Positions 23,716-36,811 are shown, counted from the first letter of the stretch. The stretch is 64,000 nucleotides of DNA from Pyrus communis (GCF_963583255.1 NC_084819.1:4858501-4922500); one strand, 5' to 3'. A program made the numbers and translations. The notes: generated from the letters alone by a model not told the origin.

Positions 23716-24010
23716 CCTATGCTTTCAAACTTTCTCTTCATGATTGATCACATAAAGCTCCCCAAGTATTGAGCATCTAAGAGTATCCACACTTATAAAT
23801 ATCAACAGGTGATGGAGTGATTGGTTTAATGTGCTAGCAATATTTCTCATTTTGATCAATATAAATGGGCAGAACTAAGGCGTTTTTTGCTTAGGCTTTT
23901 TTTTTTCCTCTCTTCTCTGAAGAACAAAACTGAATGATATTTGCATTAGGTATGAGAGAAACACTAAGGGTACATATAGAATCCTTGCCGCACCCCTTAG
24001 CTGCACCTCT
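23716..24010. other. Stretch left of the Harbinger element
   Basis: Unassigned; possibly continues the LTR of fragment B. It ends at the TTA target (24011-24013). Confidence 0.35.
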
Positions 24011-24524
24011 TTAGAGCAACTCCAGCATGACAAAGGCCCCCTAGGGCAACTTCCTATTCAATCCCTTCCAATGAACAGTAACCACCTTTTGCATCTCCAT
24101 TTCTAAAAACTGAATAGCCATGGCAATAGGCAATAAAATATTAGTATTTTTTATTTTATAAAATAATACAAACTAATTTTATTTGTAATTTCGGATAAGA
24201 CTTTTAATTGTTCTCGCGTGTCATTATCCGAAAAGAATTTTTATCCAATGCCGTCGTGCCATGTGTTGTTACTTTTCAGAATCGTTGAGGATATATTTCC
24301 AATAAGATTTTTAACCAATCTTATCACGCCACATGTCACAATCTGTTTACAATCTTTGAGGATAGATTTCGATCAGATTTTTAACGAATGATGGCATGCC
24401 ACGTGGCATTAACTACAACCTAATCCTTTCTTTTTCCTCCTTCTAACCCACCATCCATCCTAAGAAATCACACACCAAACTCAAAATCTCTATCATTATT
24501 CATAGTTTCTGCTTCCTTCTTACA

Positions 24525-25862
24525 ATGTCGTCTTCAAGGATATTGTGGGAAATCGATGAGCAGGAGAAATAATTGTTTAAGCAAGGGGAAGAAATGTTCA
24601 ATCTCCAGGTGGGCGAAAATGAGATGGAAGAGGATGAGGATGAGGAACGTAGAATGAGAGATGACGAAGCAAGAAGCCAAAGAGTCTCACCTTCCCGTCG
24701 AGTCATCTAAGCTGTGGCTTAGATCTCCAGGCCGAGTCATTTCGCAAACATTGATAGAAGCATGCAACGATGAGGTACGGATCTGTTGGATGATTATTTT
24801 GTCCATAATAGTGCATTCCTTGATACGTACTTTAGATGTCATTTTAGAATGGAACGACATTTGTTCAACACAATCATGATTCCTGTTTGCAACCATGATT
24901 CTTACTTTGTGCAAAAGAAGAATGTTTTTGGTGTTATAGGTCTCATTCTTGAGCAAAAAATTATTACTGCCTTGCGGATGCTTGCATATGGAGCATCTGC
25001 AGACCAAGTGGATGAGATAGCGAGGATGGGGAAATCAACCATTTTTGAGTCCCTGCTGAGGTTTTGCTCTGCAATCGAATCTATCTACACCACATAGTAC
25101 CTCCGGAGACCTATTGAGATGGACTTGCAAAGACTTTTGAAGAATGACGAGATGCGAGGTTTTCATGGGATGATTGGAAGCATCGACTGTATGCATTGGA
25201 CCTAGAAAAATTGTCCAAGTATCATTTTGGAAGTGTTGACATCATTTTGATACATGGATTTGACACACTTTTTTCAGTGTTCCGGGAGCTCAAAATGACC
25301 TCAATGTCCTTGCCCAATCCCCAGTGTTCATCGATGTCCTACAAGGAAAAACACCAAGAGTCACATATTGGGTCAGCAGACATAAGTACCAAGGGCCATA
25401 CTACCTAGCAGACGGCATTTACCCAAGGTGGTCATTTTTTGTCAAAACAGTGCCACGTCCGTGAAGTGCAAAAAAACACTTTGCAAGCTGTCAAGAGGGG
25501 TGTAGGAAAAATGTGGAGTGTTGTTTTAGTATCCTCCAAGCTCGTTGGGCGATTGTCAGGCGTGCTGCCAAAACGTTTGATTCAGAGTTGCTTCGATCCA
25601 TCATGATGATGTGCATCATTCTTCACAACATGATTGTGGAAGATGAGTACAATTATGATGTCGTTGATGAATATGAGCCATACATGATGAACAATTCCAG
25701 AACATAAATATATTGTACTCATGACGCCACCGAAGAACCCGTTCAACACGAGCCATTACAAAGGGATGGATGTTGCAATGAAAGGCTCATTCAACGATAT
25801 ACTTCACTTCAAGACCCATATATGCACAATGCCCGGCAAATTGACTTGATAGAGCACCAGTG
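24525..25862 (+). pseudogene. HARBI1-like PIF/Harbinger transposase, nonsense and frame lesions
   Basis: The start (24525, MSSSRILWEIDEQEK) matches the intact N-terminus at 313-1 (-), but a stop follows after about 15 codons. Later blocks match the DDE_Tnp_4/HARBI1 family in order: LLDDYFVHNSAFLDTYFRCHF; ALRMLAYGASADQVDEIARM; a GMIGSIDCMHW block with one catalytic Asp (about 25170-25200); KTPRVTYWVSRHKYQGPYY in another frame; and MMMCIILHNMIVEDEYNYD near the C-terminus. Stops after DEQEK, after the SIDCMHWT block and elsewhere, plus frame changes near 25200-25500, make it non-functional. When active it would have excised and reinserted the element at TTA sites together with the Myb-like partner. 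Confidence 0.9.
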
Positions 25863-26340
25863 AGAATTGAAACAAGCTCAAGAAACTTAAGTTCATTTAG
25901 TGTGTTTGTTTTTATTTGGTATGTTTATTTAATTTTATTTGGTGTATTTTTTAAGTTCATTTAGTGAGGGTTTTTTTTTTTTTTTTTTGTGTGTGTTTGT
26001 AATTTTATTTGGTATGTTTATGAAATTTTATTTGGTGTGTTTATGTCCTTTGAATAAAGATTCTTTTAGTTTAAATAAATTACCAAATTAAATAAATATA
26101 CTCTTAGTTTAAATAAAGTACTAAATTCAATAAATTGGAAACAACATAAAGTACTCTATTCAATAAATAAGAAATTACAACCCAAAGTGATTGGAAAATT
26201 ATGGGCTCCGATTAAAAATAAATTCCCTAGTCCCTCGTGAATGGAAAATCATCACCTAACCAATTTGTGGTGCTAGGATCATCTCCTCTTGTGGTGCTAG
26301 GACCATCTCCTCTTGCTCTCGCTTCACTTGCATGCCTCAT

Positions 26341-27303
26341 TCACACCACTTCCACTTTCTCCGAATTCCAATAATATTTAGAATTCGGAGACATCGCCTC
26401 TACAGGCTCCTTCATAATGTCACGATCTTGTTGAGCCCTTCTTTCTTCTTTAAGCTCTTCCCTTTCTTGCCTAAGTAGCTCTCTTTCGCTCTCATTAGCT
26501 TGAAATAATTTCTCAGCAGTTGCAGCTTTTGCCTCATCTCTAGCCTTATTAGCCTCAAATTTAGCCATTTCCCGCGCCAAAGTCAATTCACTTTGGCGAG
26601 CAAGTTCTTCCATATATTTTGCATAATCATTCTTGGAAGCACTCCATTTTCTCTTTGAAGCCTTCTTACCTTGAGGCCTAATTGGATAACGGGTCGACCC
26701 CAACCTTTGTTCAGGGGACGTTTCTGGCACTTCTTATGCTTCGGTTTCATGAACATGTGAGGCATGATCGGGCGTAGATTGTAAAGGGGTGCTGTTCATG
26801 ACAACTTATGGACCAATAGGCACAACTCTAAATTTAGGACAATCTTTGACAATATTCCAACATTCCCACAAGGTGAATGATTTGTTTTTGTTTTTGGTTT
26901 TGGCATTATACCAAGATAGTGCTTGAAGTGTCTACACAATGCGGGAGAAGAAATAATTATAATCATAGTAGCTAATGTAAATTTGGGTATAGTACAAACA
27001 AATAAATAATATATTGTTACCTGATCCACTAAATTTTCCCCACTTCGAAGATTACTACTAGCTTGTGCCAAGGCATCTCTCCAAAGACTAAACGATTGGC
27101 TGAGTATTCTCCAACGACTGGACATCGATTCTTTCGTTCTTTTCCCACCAATTTTCTCAAGAAAAAGGGTATGAATAAGACTCCACATTTCTCGCAACTG
27201 CACCTCATTACCCGTAATCGGATCATGATTAACTTCAACCCAGCAAGAACACAACGTAACATCTTCAATAAGCGTCCAATTCGTACCTGCATCATTAGTC
27301 ATT
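26341..27303 (-). pseudogene. Myb/SANT-like second protein of PIF/Harbinger (ORF1)
   Basis: Exon 1 (27303-27021, minus) reads MTNDAGTNWTLIEDVTLCSC, then GKRTKESMSSRWRILSQSF, a trihelix/Myb-like DNA-binding fold. A GT donor follows GGATCAG at 27020. Exon 2 (26931-26341) has the C-terminal part: a TLQALSWYNAK-like start, then KRKWSASKNDYAKYMEEL, and a long charged helix rich in Glu, Arg and Ala that looks like a coiled coil. In known systems this protein binds the element's ends and helps bring the transposase to the nucleus. Two in-frame stops in the first half of exon 2 break the gene. The 26341-26730 part is open on its own. Confidence 0.8.
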
Positions 27304-27998
27304 TTGTTGGAAACCAATTGGATTGAAATTTTGGGAGAAAGATTGGAATGTGGTAGAAAGTATTTAAGAAAATATGAAATTGTGGTGTAAGGTAGCAGAT
27401 AATGAGAAGGTATTTATAGAAAAGTAAAATCTTTTTTTTTTTTAATTTTTAAAATTTTTGTTCGAATTTTTTTATTAATTTTTCATTAACTTAATTAATT
27501 TATGCCGTTGGATTAAAAAAAAAAATTAAAATCCAACCCGCCAAATTGTGCCACATGGCACAACGGTAACATATCTAAATTTTTTAATGTGAATTATTTT
27601 TTTTTTTAATTTTTAAAGGCAAATAACATGGACCGTTGATCTCAAATCCAACGGCTGATATTGCGGAAGGTTTGAAATTTTTTTTATCGTTGGAAATCTA
27701 ATGGTCTAGAAAAAGTAACCATTGAAATCCAACGGACGAGAACGTGCCACGTGGCCCACCAACGGTAACATTTCAGCCGTCTGCACTGCAGGCCCTACAG
27801 ACTAAAAAGTTGTCGGTGACGCGCCCCCACCCGCACGTGTGCGAAATGTGCCTGACGTAAATTTTTTTTATAACGTCATTTAGCCTCAGGCTCTCAGGCC
27901 ACCGATTCGAGCAGGGCCTCTCACTTAGGCCCCCCCTTAGCCTACACTCCTGCATGGGCTGGTGCATCGAGCTATTGGTCTCGTTGGAGTTGCTCTTA

Positions 27999-29342
27999 GG
28001 ATTTGGCGGTTTGAGTTTTATCCCACATGCCAAGCCCACTCCCTTACTTCGGATGTGTGACTTGAACCTCTTTTAATTAAATAAAGATTAATGACTATTT
28101 AATTAAAACCATGTCCAATAGGCCCAAATAATTAATCCAATATAGTTAATATTTAATTATATCTTATCTCATCCATATAAAGTTTACTAGAACTTATCAT
28201 ATTCATATGTGTGTGACATTTTAGGTTCTAACTAAGCCAGCAATGAAATTAAATTAATGAATTAATTTAATTCTACAAATCATGAGTAACACCTACAACA
28301 TGTCATGGCTAACCGGATTAGTAGAATATACGTGAACTAATCATGATACCATTTAGAACCTTGATTGTAGTTACAATGCAATTCGGTCCTTCTATCATTC
28401 ATATCCAATCAAGATTTATGTGATATGAATTTATGTCAAATCACATGCTGCAATCTATGATTGCTATGATGTATCTCATGTTGAAGCAGTTCTTACAAAC
28501 ATAGCTTGATCAATGGTTACTCTGCCCAGAGATTTCCAAGATGGATCTTATTGCACACTCATGCATCTTCATACTCATACATATGAACCCGAATATCAAT
28601 TAACCGACCCTGCTATCGCATTGAGGGCTTTAAGGTGAAATCAAAAGTTCACATCTACAGATACAAGATATCTACAATGGGTCAAGTCTAAGAAGTATTT
28701 GCATACTACAACCAGAAACTTAGTAACGTTTGACATGTGGTAAGCATGCATATGTTTAATCTTCTCTTGGACAGTCAGCATTCAATGAACTTGTTCAACA
28801 TATACAAGCACATGTATATCAACCGCATGTCCAACATGCGTACAACAATACCTTGCTAACCTTAATGAATATACACTGGTCTTTCTGGATAGTCAACCCA
28901 GTTGACTTTCTAAAAGACTAGGAACTTAGTTTAAAGAATAAGTGACTATGAAAACTCATTTAAAACATTGCTTCCATACCTTAAGTCATATGAGCTCAAT
29001 CATAATACATTATCTCCATAACTTAAAGCCAAAGTAATGGATGAATAATATTTGCCTTTTATTAATGAATTAATATGAAGTTATTACATACTATCCAATA
29101 TTACATAAATTGGCTTTTAGATCATAACTCCAACATTTTCACCATAAAACCAATTATTAAGAGGGAGAATAAGCTAGTTATAAAAACATACAAGGTCCCT
29201 TCATCCCCATATGATATTTATACTTTTAACAAATGTACCGTTGAATTTCTAAATAACACGAGCTTCAATTTTGTTGTGTTGGACCAGGTTTTAATTGTTT
29301 GACTTTAAGAACCTGTCTATGATCAAATAACCAGTTCATTTT
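27999..29342 (-). mobile_element. Probable LTR-type repeat DNA, unassigned
   Basis: No gene. Read on the minus strand, TGTTGGAGTTATGATCTAAA starts at about 29132 and looks like the 5' end of a Copia-type LTR, with the LTR body running left. The other LTR end was not located. The alternating A/T-rich and mixed composition fits degraded retroelement DNA. Confidence 0.3.
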
Positions 29343-29650
29343 AATATTATATATTTGGCTATTATGTTGTATAATTTGACTAGGCCAGCCTCAGAATAGA
29401 GATTGCCTGTCAACGATTGAGAGTTCAATTTGTCAAAAGACCACGTGAAGTACATAGACTCAATACAAGATGAAGACTCTAATAGACTCAATACAAGATG
29501 AAGACTCTAATAAGAAGATACATAAAAGAAAATATTGCCTTTCACGGAGAGAGACAACAAAGAAAGAAAGGAAGAAACTACTATTATTCATGTATTAATT
29601 AGGAATACACGTAACTAATATCCACTTCAATAATATTTTCAACTCCGTCC
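29343..29650 (+). repeat. Dispersed repeat A, second copy, with internal 28-bp duplication
   Basis: Collinear with 20815-21045. It contains a perfect tandem duplication of 28 bp (29455-29482 and 29483-29510, starting TAGACTCAATACAAGATGAA) that the first copy lacks. Confidence 0.65.
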
Positions 29651-30574
29651 GTGTAAATTTATTTTACGCTATATGTGGATGTAAATTTTCGCCTTCTTCT
29701 TTTTGGACGAAAATGCACATGCAAAACAATTAACTCCTAAGTCAAGGCCAAGAGCCTCACGCGCCCACGATGAATAGGGGCCTTTGGCCGAAGAACCTCT
29801 GATGCCAAAGTTAGAATTTGAGGGAAAAGTGTTTAGAGAAATTTGAATAATTTTAGAAGAGAATTGGACTTAGGTTTTTGGGGAAAATGAGGGCTATTTA
29901 TAGGGGTGTGGCCAACCTCTATTTGGAGAAAAGGGGTCCGGCCACTTATGGTGGTTTTTGGCTCTAATTGCAAGATATTATGTCAAAATAATATATTGCA
30001 ACCAATTAGGAAATTAATTAGAAAATTAATCAATTAATTTTAGTAATTAATCCTAATTTGAAAAGAATAAATAGGGGTTACCTTGTGGGGAGGATTGATG
30101 AAATATGTTTTGAATAAATACTATTTTGATCATCTTTGACCTTGATTGAGCCGTTATTGTCTACTTCTTGCGTGTGGGAGTTCCGGTGTGCCTCGAGGGT
30201 AATTTTATCTTTTTTACCCAAAAATTCACGTGTCGCCTCCATATTTTTCTCGATTATTTTTGGCTCCACACTATCGATCCCATGTCCCGATAAAAGCAGA
30301 GGGGGAATGCGATAGGTAATCGACAACCAACACTTTATTCTTCACGTCGAATCTCCATGATATGAATCCTAAACGAAATTGAGCTAAAGTTAGGCTGTCA
30401 CCTGGAAGTGGCATGCTGTGTGGTCCAAGCACAATGATAAGTGAGTAAAGGTCATTATATCTTCATCGGTGCTCAGATATAGTGTTAAACGAGTAAGGCG
30501 GTTGTAGAAACTTCTTTTTGAACGACTCCACTTAAAGCTGTTTGTAAGCATATGCTGAAATCAATTTCACCCAA
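29651..30574 (-). mobile_element. LTR-like fragment with minus-strand TATA box
   Basis: CTATTTATAG at about 29894-29903 reads CTATAAATAG on the minus strand, a typical LTR TATA box. Surrounding DNA is non-coding with AATTAATTAG-like runs. Ends and partner LTR were not found. The segment 30400-30574 may hold the 5' start of the adjacent LINE. Confidence 0.3.
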
Positions 30575-33327
30575 GACATGTAAAAGAATTATTTTGATCT
30601 TACTGGACGAATGTGGTCAAAGAAGTTAGGACATGAAGGTTGGGTTCAAAATAGTAGAATGCATTTAGGAAGATGAAATATAGGAACCTTAATCAGAAAA
30701 TCGGTGGAAGTAGTATAAGTTATGGTGAGGAGAATGATAAATATTATGTGCCTCCAAGAAACTAAGTGGGTTGGTCTTAAGGTGAAGGATCTCGAAAACT
30801 CAGGTTTTAAGCTTTGATATTCGGGCAAACAGATTGAGAAACGGTGTTGGCATCATCGTGGATAAGCTCTAGCAAAAGATGTTGTAGAAGTTAAGAGCGA
30901 TAGAACTATAACAATCAAGACTGTGATAAGACAAGAATTCGTCAATGTGAATATGTGTATGCACCTCAAGTAGGGTTGGATAGTTATCTGGATGAGAGAT
31001 TTTGGGAAATTCTTGGAGAATTGGTTCAAGGAATCTCTCAGACGGAGAAGCTATTCACATGAGGAGATTTAAATAGGCATGTGGGCAAGGAGACATGCAA
31101 CTATAGAGCTTTCCATAGTGGCCATGGTTTTGGGGAGAGAAAGAAGGAAGGCGAAGCCATTTTGGACCTTGCTATGGTATACGATATCTTCCTAGCTAAT
31201 ACATTCTTTATGAAGAGAGAAAAACATGTGATCACTTACACGAGTGGGTCATAAAAAACACAAATAGATTTCTTTTTAATAAGGAAGGGGACTGTATAAA
31301 TTTTAAGGATTGCAAAGTTGTACCAGGGGAGAACTTGCCTAACTAACATCCATTGTTGGTGATGGATTACACATCAAAAGAGACAAAAGGAAGAACAAGA
31401 TCTCGAGTGTCCAAGAACTAGATGGTGGAATCTAAAAGGAGAAAAACAAGTCACTTTCAAAGAAAAAGTACTTGCTCAAAGCAGTTGGGATGTAGGGGGA
31501 CCGCTAGCCAAATGTTGGGTTCCATGGCTAGTTGTATCTAAAAAGTTGCAAAAAGGGTAGTAAGAGAGTCTAAGGGTTTTGCTCCACATCAAAATGAAGT
31601 TTGGTGGTGGAAGGAAGAGGTACAAGAAAAGATTAAGGCTAAGAAGGAATGTTGTAAACCTTATAGAAGGATATAACTGATGAAAACTGTGAGGTATAAG
31701 ATAGAGAATAGGGAAGCAAAGAACGCCGTGAGAGAAGCAAAGCCATGGGTTTTAGACGATATATATAAGCAATTAGATACCAAAGAAGAAGAGTTGGATA
31801 TCTAAAACTGGCTAGAGCAAGGGAAAAGAGGACAAAAGACTTAAACCAACTTGGAAGATTGTAGAAATTATTCTTTCTACCGTCAAATCAAGAAAGAGGA
31901 AGTTGTTGTAGTTTTGAAAAAAATGAAGCAACGAAAAAGCAGTGGGTCCCAATGATATACCGATTGAAGTGTGGAAGGTCTTGGGAGAGACCGGTATAAC
32001 ATGGCTCACAAAACTTATGATAAGATTTTGAAAACAAAGAAGATGCCCATTGGGTGGCGAGAAAGCACTTTGGTGCCTATCTACAAGAATAAGGGTGACA
32101 TACAAAGTTGCATGAACTATAGGGGTATCAAGTTAATGAGCCATGCAATGAAGCTCTAGAAGAGGGTAATTGAGCATAAACTGAGACATGAGCACTAGTC
32201 TCAAGATATCAATTCGGGCTTATGCCAGGGTGCTTGACAATGGAAGAAATCTATCTCTTAGGAAGATCAATGGAACGATATGGAGATATGAAAAGGATTT
32301 GAACACGGTCTTCATAAATTTCAAAAAAGCCTATGATAGGTCCCAAGAGAAATTCGTTGGAGGATTGTAAAGAAAAATGGAGTACGAGTAGCATATATTC
32401 AAATAATAAGGGATATGTATGATGGAGCAAGGATTGTAGTAAAAACTCATGAATGACAAATTGAAAGCATTCCCATAACTATAAGGTTACTTACACCAAG
32501 GCCAACTTTAGGTCTTTACCTTTTTGTATTGGTAATGAACGAGTTAACAAAACATATTCAAGATGATATCTTTTGGTGTGCTTTTCGCAGATGATAAAAT
32601 GTTGATAGAAGAAACGCATGAGAGAGTAAACGCAAAGCTTAACCTTTGGAGAGAATTATTGGAATCTAAAGGTCTTCGGCTAAGTAGGTCAAAGACAGAG
32701 TATATGGAGTTCAAGTTCGACGCATATGTAGGATCAAATAAGATAGGGGTAAGGAATGGAGATCATGAAATACCAAAAAGTGAAAGTTTTTGTTATCTTA
32801 GATCTATCCTGCAAAATAGTGAAGAATTAGATCAAGACCTCAACCATAGAATACAAGTTGGATGAATGAAGTGGAAGAATGCATTGCGTGCATCGAGTGT
32901 GTTGTGTGATCGTCTATGCCATTAAAGCTTAAGGAAAATTTTTACAGGACAACAATAAGGCCAGCGATACTTTATGGCACAAGTATTGGTGATGAGAATG
33001 CTTCGTTAGATTTGTGTCACATGATAAATGATATAATTAAGAAGTAGATATTTGAGGCAAAGTAGAAGTGACCACAATTGAAAATAAGATGAGAGAAAAT
33101 CAATTAAGATGGTTTGGACACATGAACTAAAGACCCACAGATGCTCCAATTAGAAGACGTCACTATAAGAAGAAGACCGAAGGCAAAATGGGTAAAGGAA
33201 GACATAGGAATTCTTTGAAAGAGACTATAAGAAAAGATATGGAGTACTTGGCACAAAGCCAAGCGCAGTGATGTCATATAATTCATACAGCCGACCTCAC
33301 TTAGTGGGATATGACTTGGTTGTTGTA
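30575..33327 (+). pseudogene. LINE (RTE-like) endonuclease/reverse transcriptase, heavily mutated
   Basis: Broken frames on the plus strand follow the order of a plant LINE. An endonuclease portion comes first (MCLQETKWVG-like at about 30748-30770, a GDLNxHVG-like site at about 31065-31085, VITYxSG near 31235). A reverse-transcriptase part follows, with the TKKMPIGWRESTLVPIYKNK block (32030-32095), a NYRGIKLMSHAMKL block, FKKAYDR (about 32322) and FADDKMLIEE (32584-32610). A C-terminal part has LNLWRELLESKGLRLSRSKT and LRSILQNSEELDQDLNHRIQ. The FADD box is present. Many stops and frameshifts occur throughout. The 3' end (GGTTGTTGTA at about 33318-33327) fits a short LINE tail. The 5' limit is uncertain and no target duplication was resolved. 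Confidence 0.85.
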
Positions 33328-34105
33328 TTTGAATAATATTTTATAGAAAAGATCGTTCAAACTAGAGATTGTTTAGTCCTTCAAATGATTGAATAAATAG
33401 GTGGTGTGGGCACCAAGTAACATATTCATAATAAACAAGTAACATAATTATTTAATACATTTAGATGCCCAAACAGTCTCTTAGTTAAATGATTTTTTAA
33501 GAATGATCTTCTGTACTTATAAGTTTCGGGGAAAATAATTTCATTAAGAAAGGGAAAAATGGTAAAATACTAATTTTGAATTAAAAACATTTAAAATAAA
33601 AAAAAACTCCAACTTGAGGTAGTTACGTGTGTGGGTAGATGCTAGTTTTATTAAAACAAAAAAGGTACCTTAAAGGTGAAAAAAGATGATATTCAATCAT
33701 AAAATCAATTGATAATATGAAGAGTAGCTCAACTACTTATAACGACATACAATGTTACTTATTTCCCTGCTGTGAGATTCATACTCCTAACACTCCCCTT
33801 TAACTATGGTGAACTTTCAAGTCTAACATGTGAACAACACAAATTGGGTGATGTAGAGCGTGTGTGGTCGTTGGGCTTCACATGTTGGACAACTTGCTTT
33901 GATACCAAGTTGGAAGTAAAGTTTCCAAACATATTACTGGGATAAATTTAATTTGAATAATTAAATTCGTAGTGGACAATTAATAAATATTATACAACGT
34001 GTTATCTTAATTATATATCTAGTTTGATGTATTTGTTAAAGCAACAAATAAAGAAGAAGAATAGATTAATTTGAATCTCTAGTCACGTGCATGCTGCATG
34101 ATTGG
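33328..34105 (-). mobile_element. Retroelement fragment B, second copy
   Basis: Collinear with 22938-23715. The primer-binding-like site here is TTGGTATCAAAGC on the minus strand (about 33897-33909). It begins directly after the LINE tail and ends where a Gypsy LTR starts at about 34106. Confidence 0.55.
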
Positions 34106-34825
34106 TATTAGGAAATGAGCATCTTTATGGTGAAAGTTGTTCGGCCGTGTAAATGTCGAATCCTGAATGATACTTTTGAGTAACCAATCATAGAACACTG
34201 CACTTCGTCGGGAAAGCTGGTTAACCTCTTTCAGCGAAAGAATCAAAGACACCTCGCCAACTGAGACTTGAGATGGATAACCAGTCGAAAGAGGAGTAAG
34301 TATTGTTTACTAAAATGAAAAAACTCCTAGACCGAGTTGATTCTATGAATCCAATGATGTTTAGCCAAACTAAATTCGTGCCAGTTTGTCAACCCAATGA
34401 TGTCTAAGAAAACTTAATTCGTGTTAAGGGGTTAGCTGAGCAAATAGTGTTTTCCATAAGGGTGTGAAAGGGTTTCACCTAGAGTGTTTGTTTGTGTACT
34501 GAGTTGAAGCTCTCTTCAACGTTGTGATACCCCTTGTATTTATAGAGGTGAATTTCATGATGGTCAAGTCTGCCAAAGTAAACTTCTAATAAGTCTGTGA
34601 CCCCTCGACATGATCTTGGATATCCTTGATATTATCTTATCAAACCCCACTTCTACGGAAACTTTATTTTTGTCAAATTTCGGTCTCTTTGACTTGAACT
34701 AGGATTCTGAACCTAGTCCCCTTTTACGTTCAACCCATTTCTTATCCGATCTGCCACAAATTTTGATCCTTAGAATAATTCGAATCTTATCAAAACCCCA
34801 TATGATTCTTAACAATCCTAATTCC
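34106..34825 (-). mobile_element. Gypsy-type LTR, partial (outer, older copy)
   Basis: Related to, but diverged from, the inner LTR pair: both carry CACTTCG, then GAGACTTGRGATRGATAACC and AGTCG. A minus-strand TATA (TATTTATA on plus, 34537-34544) marks the promoter. The part 34655-34825 matches 47174-47357 (shared CGACTTGAACTAGGATTCTG), suggesting these are remains of the LTRs of one older element. The limits are approximate. Confidence 0.6.
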
Positions 34826-35897
34826 TCCAGAGATTGTTGAATAAGCGAATGCTTTATAAGCACCTCCACTGACTTGCATTTATTGCCTCGATTTATACTT
34901 GTACGCCATTAACTTGACTGAAAAAAAATCCCATCTAATCTACTATACATTGAGTTCCTATGGAGGCTTCTGATATTCGACCGTTTACTCTCAAACACAC
35001 CATGTTCTTCTAGATAGCTCGGTCGTCGAAACACCATGCCTTGATGGGCTTGCTCAAAACCCAAATCGTCAGTTATCATGTTAGGTTGAGCAATGCTAAA
35101 AACCAAAACCTTTAATGTAGGTAGGCAAATACAAAGGCTTCAAATGTCGAAGATGGTGGCCAAAGTGTAAGGAAAAGCCTCAGACATAACGGCTTTTAGC
35201 TTTTTTTCTCGATTAACCATCTCAACGAAATCCACATGTTCCATGTTTTTCATCACCATCCAAAAAATTTGGCTGATTGGCCACCAATTGGAACTAAAGG
35301 GAAACAACATGTACAATACGAATCTCCATGATTTCCAAAACTAAAGGCTCCATGGTGCCATTTTAATCTTTCTTGGCCGAGTTTTCTTCATTACTGGATT
35401 CAGCGTCCTTGTTAATATTTGGGTCTTTGGACTCCTTATTAGGGATAGGAATGGTCATGTCATCTTGATTGAGAGGAAGTATAGATTGAATACATGTATT
35501 ATCGGTGGTCAAATCTAGCATGGCCTGTTTGTCTCACTCACTAATTGTTGGCTCGGTGATCTTCAACTGAGCCTTCTTGAAAGATTGTCATTGGAAAGCA
35601 TTCATTGTGTCACAAGTTTCTAAGTATAAGTCACTATTGACCCTAAAAACTACCAAGCCTACGTGGCGCACAAGCTGAGTAATTAATAAGGTAACTACGT
35701 CATTCGGTTGTATGCGGGGTGTGCCAACTCGTTTGTCGAGTTCGACCGGGGAGTAAAATATGTTGATGTGGCGTTGGGCGCATTGCTGACTTCTTGATCT
35801 TGCGACTGTAGCCGAGGAAGGAACACGTCTCGGTCTTCGGGTTCTAGAGCCTGAAGACAAGGTTGCTAGTCTTGCGAAGTTCAATGATCGTTGGCAC
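34826..35897 (-). mobile_element. Gypsy 5' internal/gag-like remnant, minus strand
   Basis: Lies left of the LTR at 35898-36811 and reads on the minus strand. Its first 220 bp (35673-35897) match the leader left of the right LTR (42306-42525), including MNFARLATLSSGSRTRRPR and LTTDNTCIQSILPLNQDD blocks. It is interrupted by many stops. Its position implies that the LTR to its right once served as a 5' LTR for this part, giving an LTR-internal-LTR-internal arrangement. Confidence 0.5.
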
Positions 35898-36811
35898 CGG
35901 GTTTGGTCATGGTGATTATATTCGTAAGAGTATAAGCACGCCGAACTGGCACCAAACTATACGGGCACAAATACTCGAAAGAGATCTATGTCTTGATGGT
36001 AAATGGTAAATATGGTTCGGCTATCAGAATGCCGAACTCTAAAACTTACTTGCGAATATCCAATCATAAACAACTTAGTGTTCAATGTGCCAAGCCCAGT
36101 AACTTGTAACACCTCACTTCGCTGAAAAGGCTAATGAGATGACCTCTCTACCAACAAAGACTTGAAAATCCTTGTCGTCTGAGACTTGGATAGATAACCA
36201 GTCGGCCTCGACGCAGTGTTGTTTATCCAAACTGAAAGTGCTCCGCGGTCGGTTAATTCTATGACAACAGTGTTGTTTATCCAAATTGAAGATGTCACTG
36301 GTTGCCTTCACAGTGCTGTTTATCTAAATTGAAGATGTGTTAGCGGAAAAAGAAAATAAAAATCTCAAGGGTTGTTGAGAGGTTTCGCGTAGAGCGAGAG
36401 TTTACGTAGGGCAGTTTGTGTATTGAATTGGAGAGGGCTCTGAATGGTGCGCTCCCGCTTCTATTTATAGTAGTGAACTTGCTTCTGGCCGAGTTAGAAC
36501 CACCCCCAGACTTGGACTCCTTATCTTTATCTAACTAGAACTTGGCTAGTCTTAATTCAATTGGGACTTTGAACCCACCTTCATAATGAACCAGATTCAT
36601 TCTTTGACTCCTAGTGTCTTCAGCATTAACACTTCTGGTAATATACAGATTCAACCTTTGTATTCATCCAAATCACTCATTCCTGCAATAGGACTCAGCC
36701 GACCTGCTTGGCGGCTTATGACATTCTGGCCGGCCCATAGTATTTTTGGAAGAGCATTAGACCAAATACAAACCTAAGCTCAGCCCAATAATATTATTTT
36801 GGGCCCAAAGA
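35898..36811 (-). mobile_element. Gypsy LTR, left copy of the inner pair (914 bp)
   Basis: Closely similar to 42526-43427 along its length. Both have a minus-strand TATA (CTATTTATAG on plus, about 36463-36472), GTTTATCCAAA repeats and the end GGGCCCAAA. A purine tract on the minus strand (AGAAGCGAGGGGGTAA, about 36812-36828) borders it, as expected for the polypurine tract before a 3' LTR. The expected terminal TG reads TC on the minus strand, a mutation. Confidence 0.8.

Larger units (their letters stand above)
24014..27995. mobile_element. PIF/Harbinger transposon, 3982 bp, both ends and target duplication present
   Basis: The left end is GAGCAACTCCA and the right end TGGAGTTGCTC, perfect 11-bp inverted repeats. 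TTA lies on both sides (24011-24013 and 27996-27998). It carries the two classic genes in convergent orientation: a HARBI1-like transposase (+, 24525-25862) and a Myb/SANT-like protein (-, 27303-26341). Both have in-frame stops, so the copy is not autonomous now. The subterminal DNA matches the element at 1-958. Confidence 0.95.
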
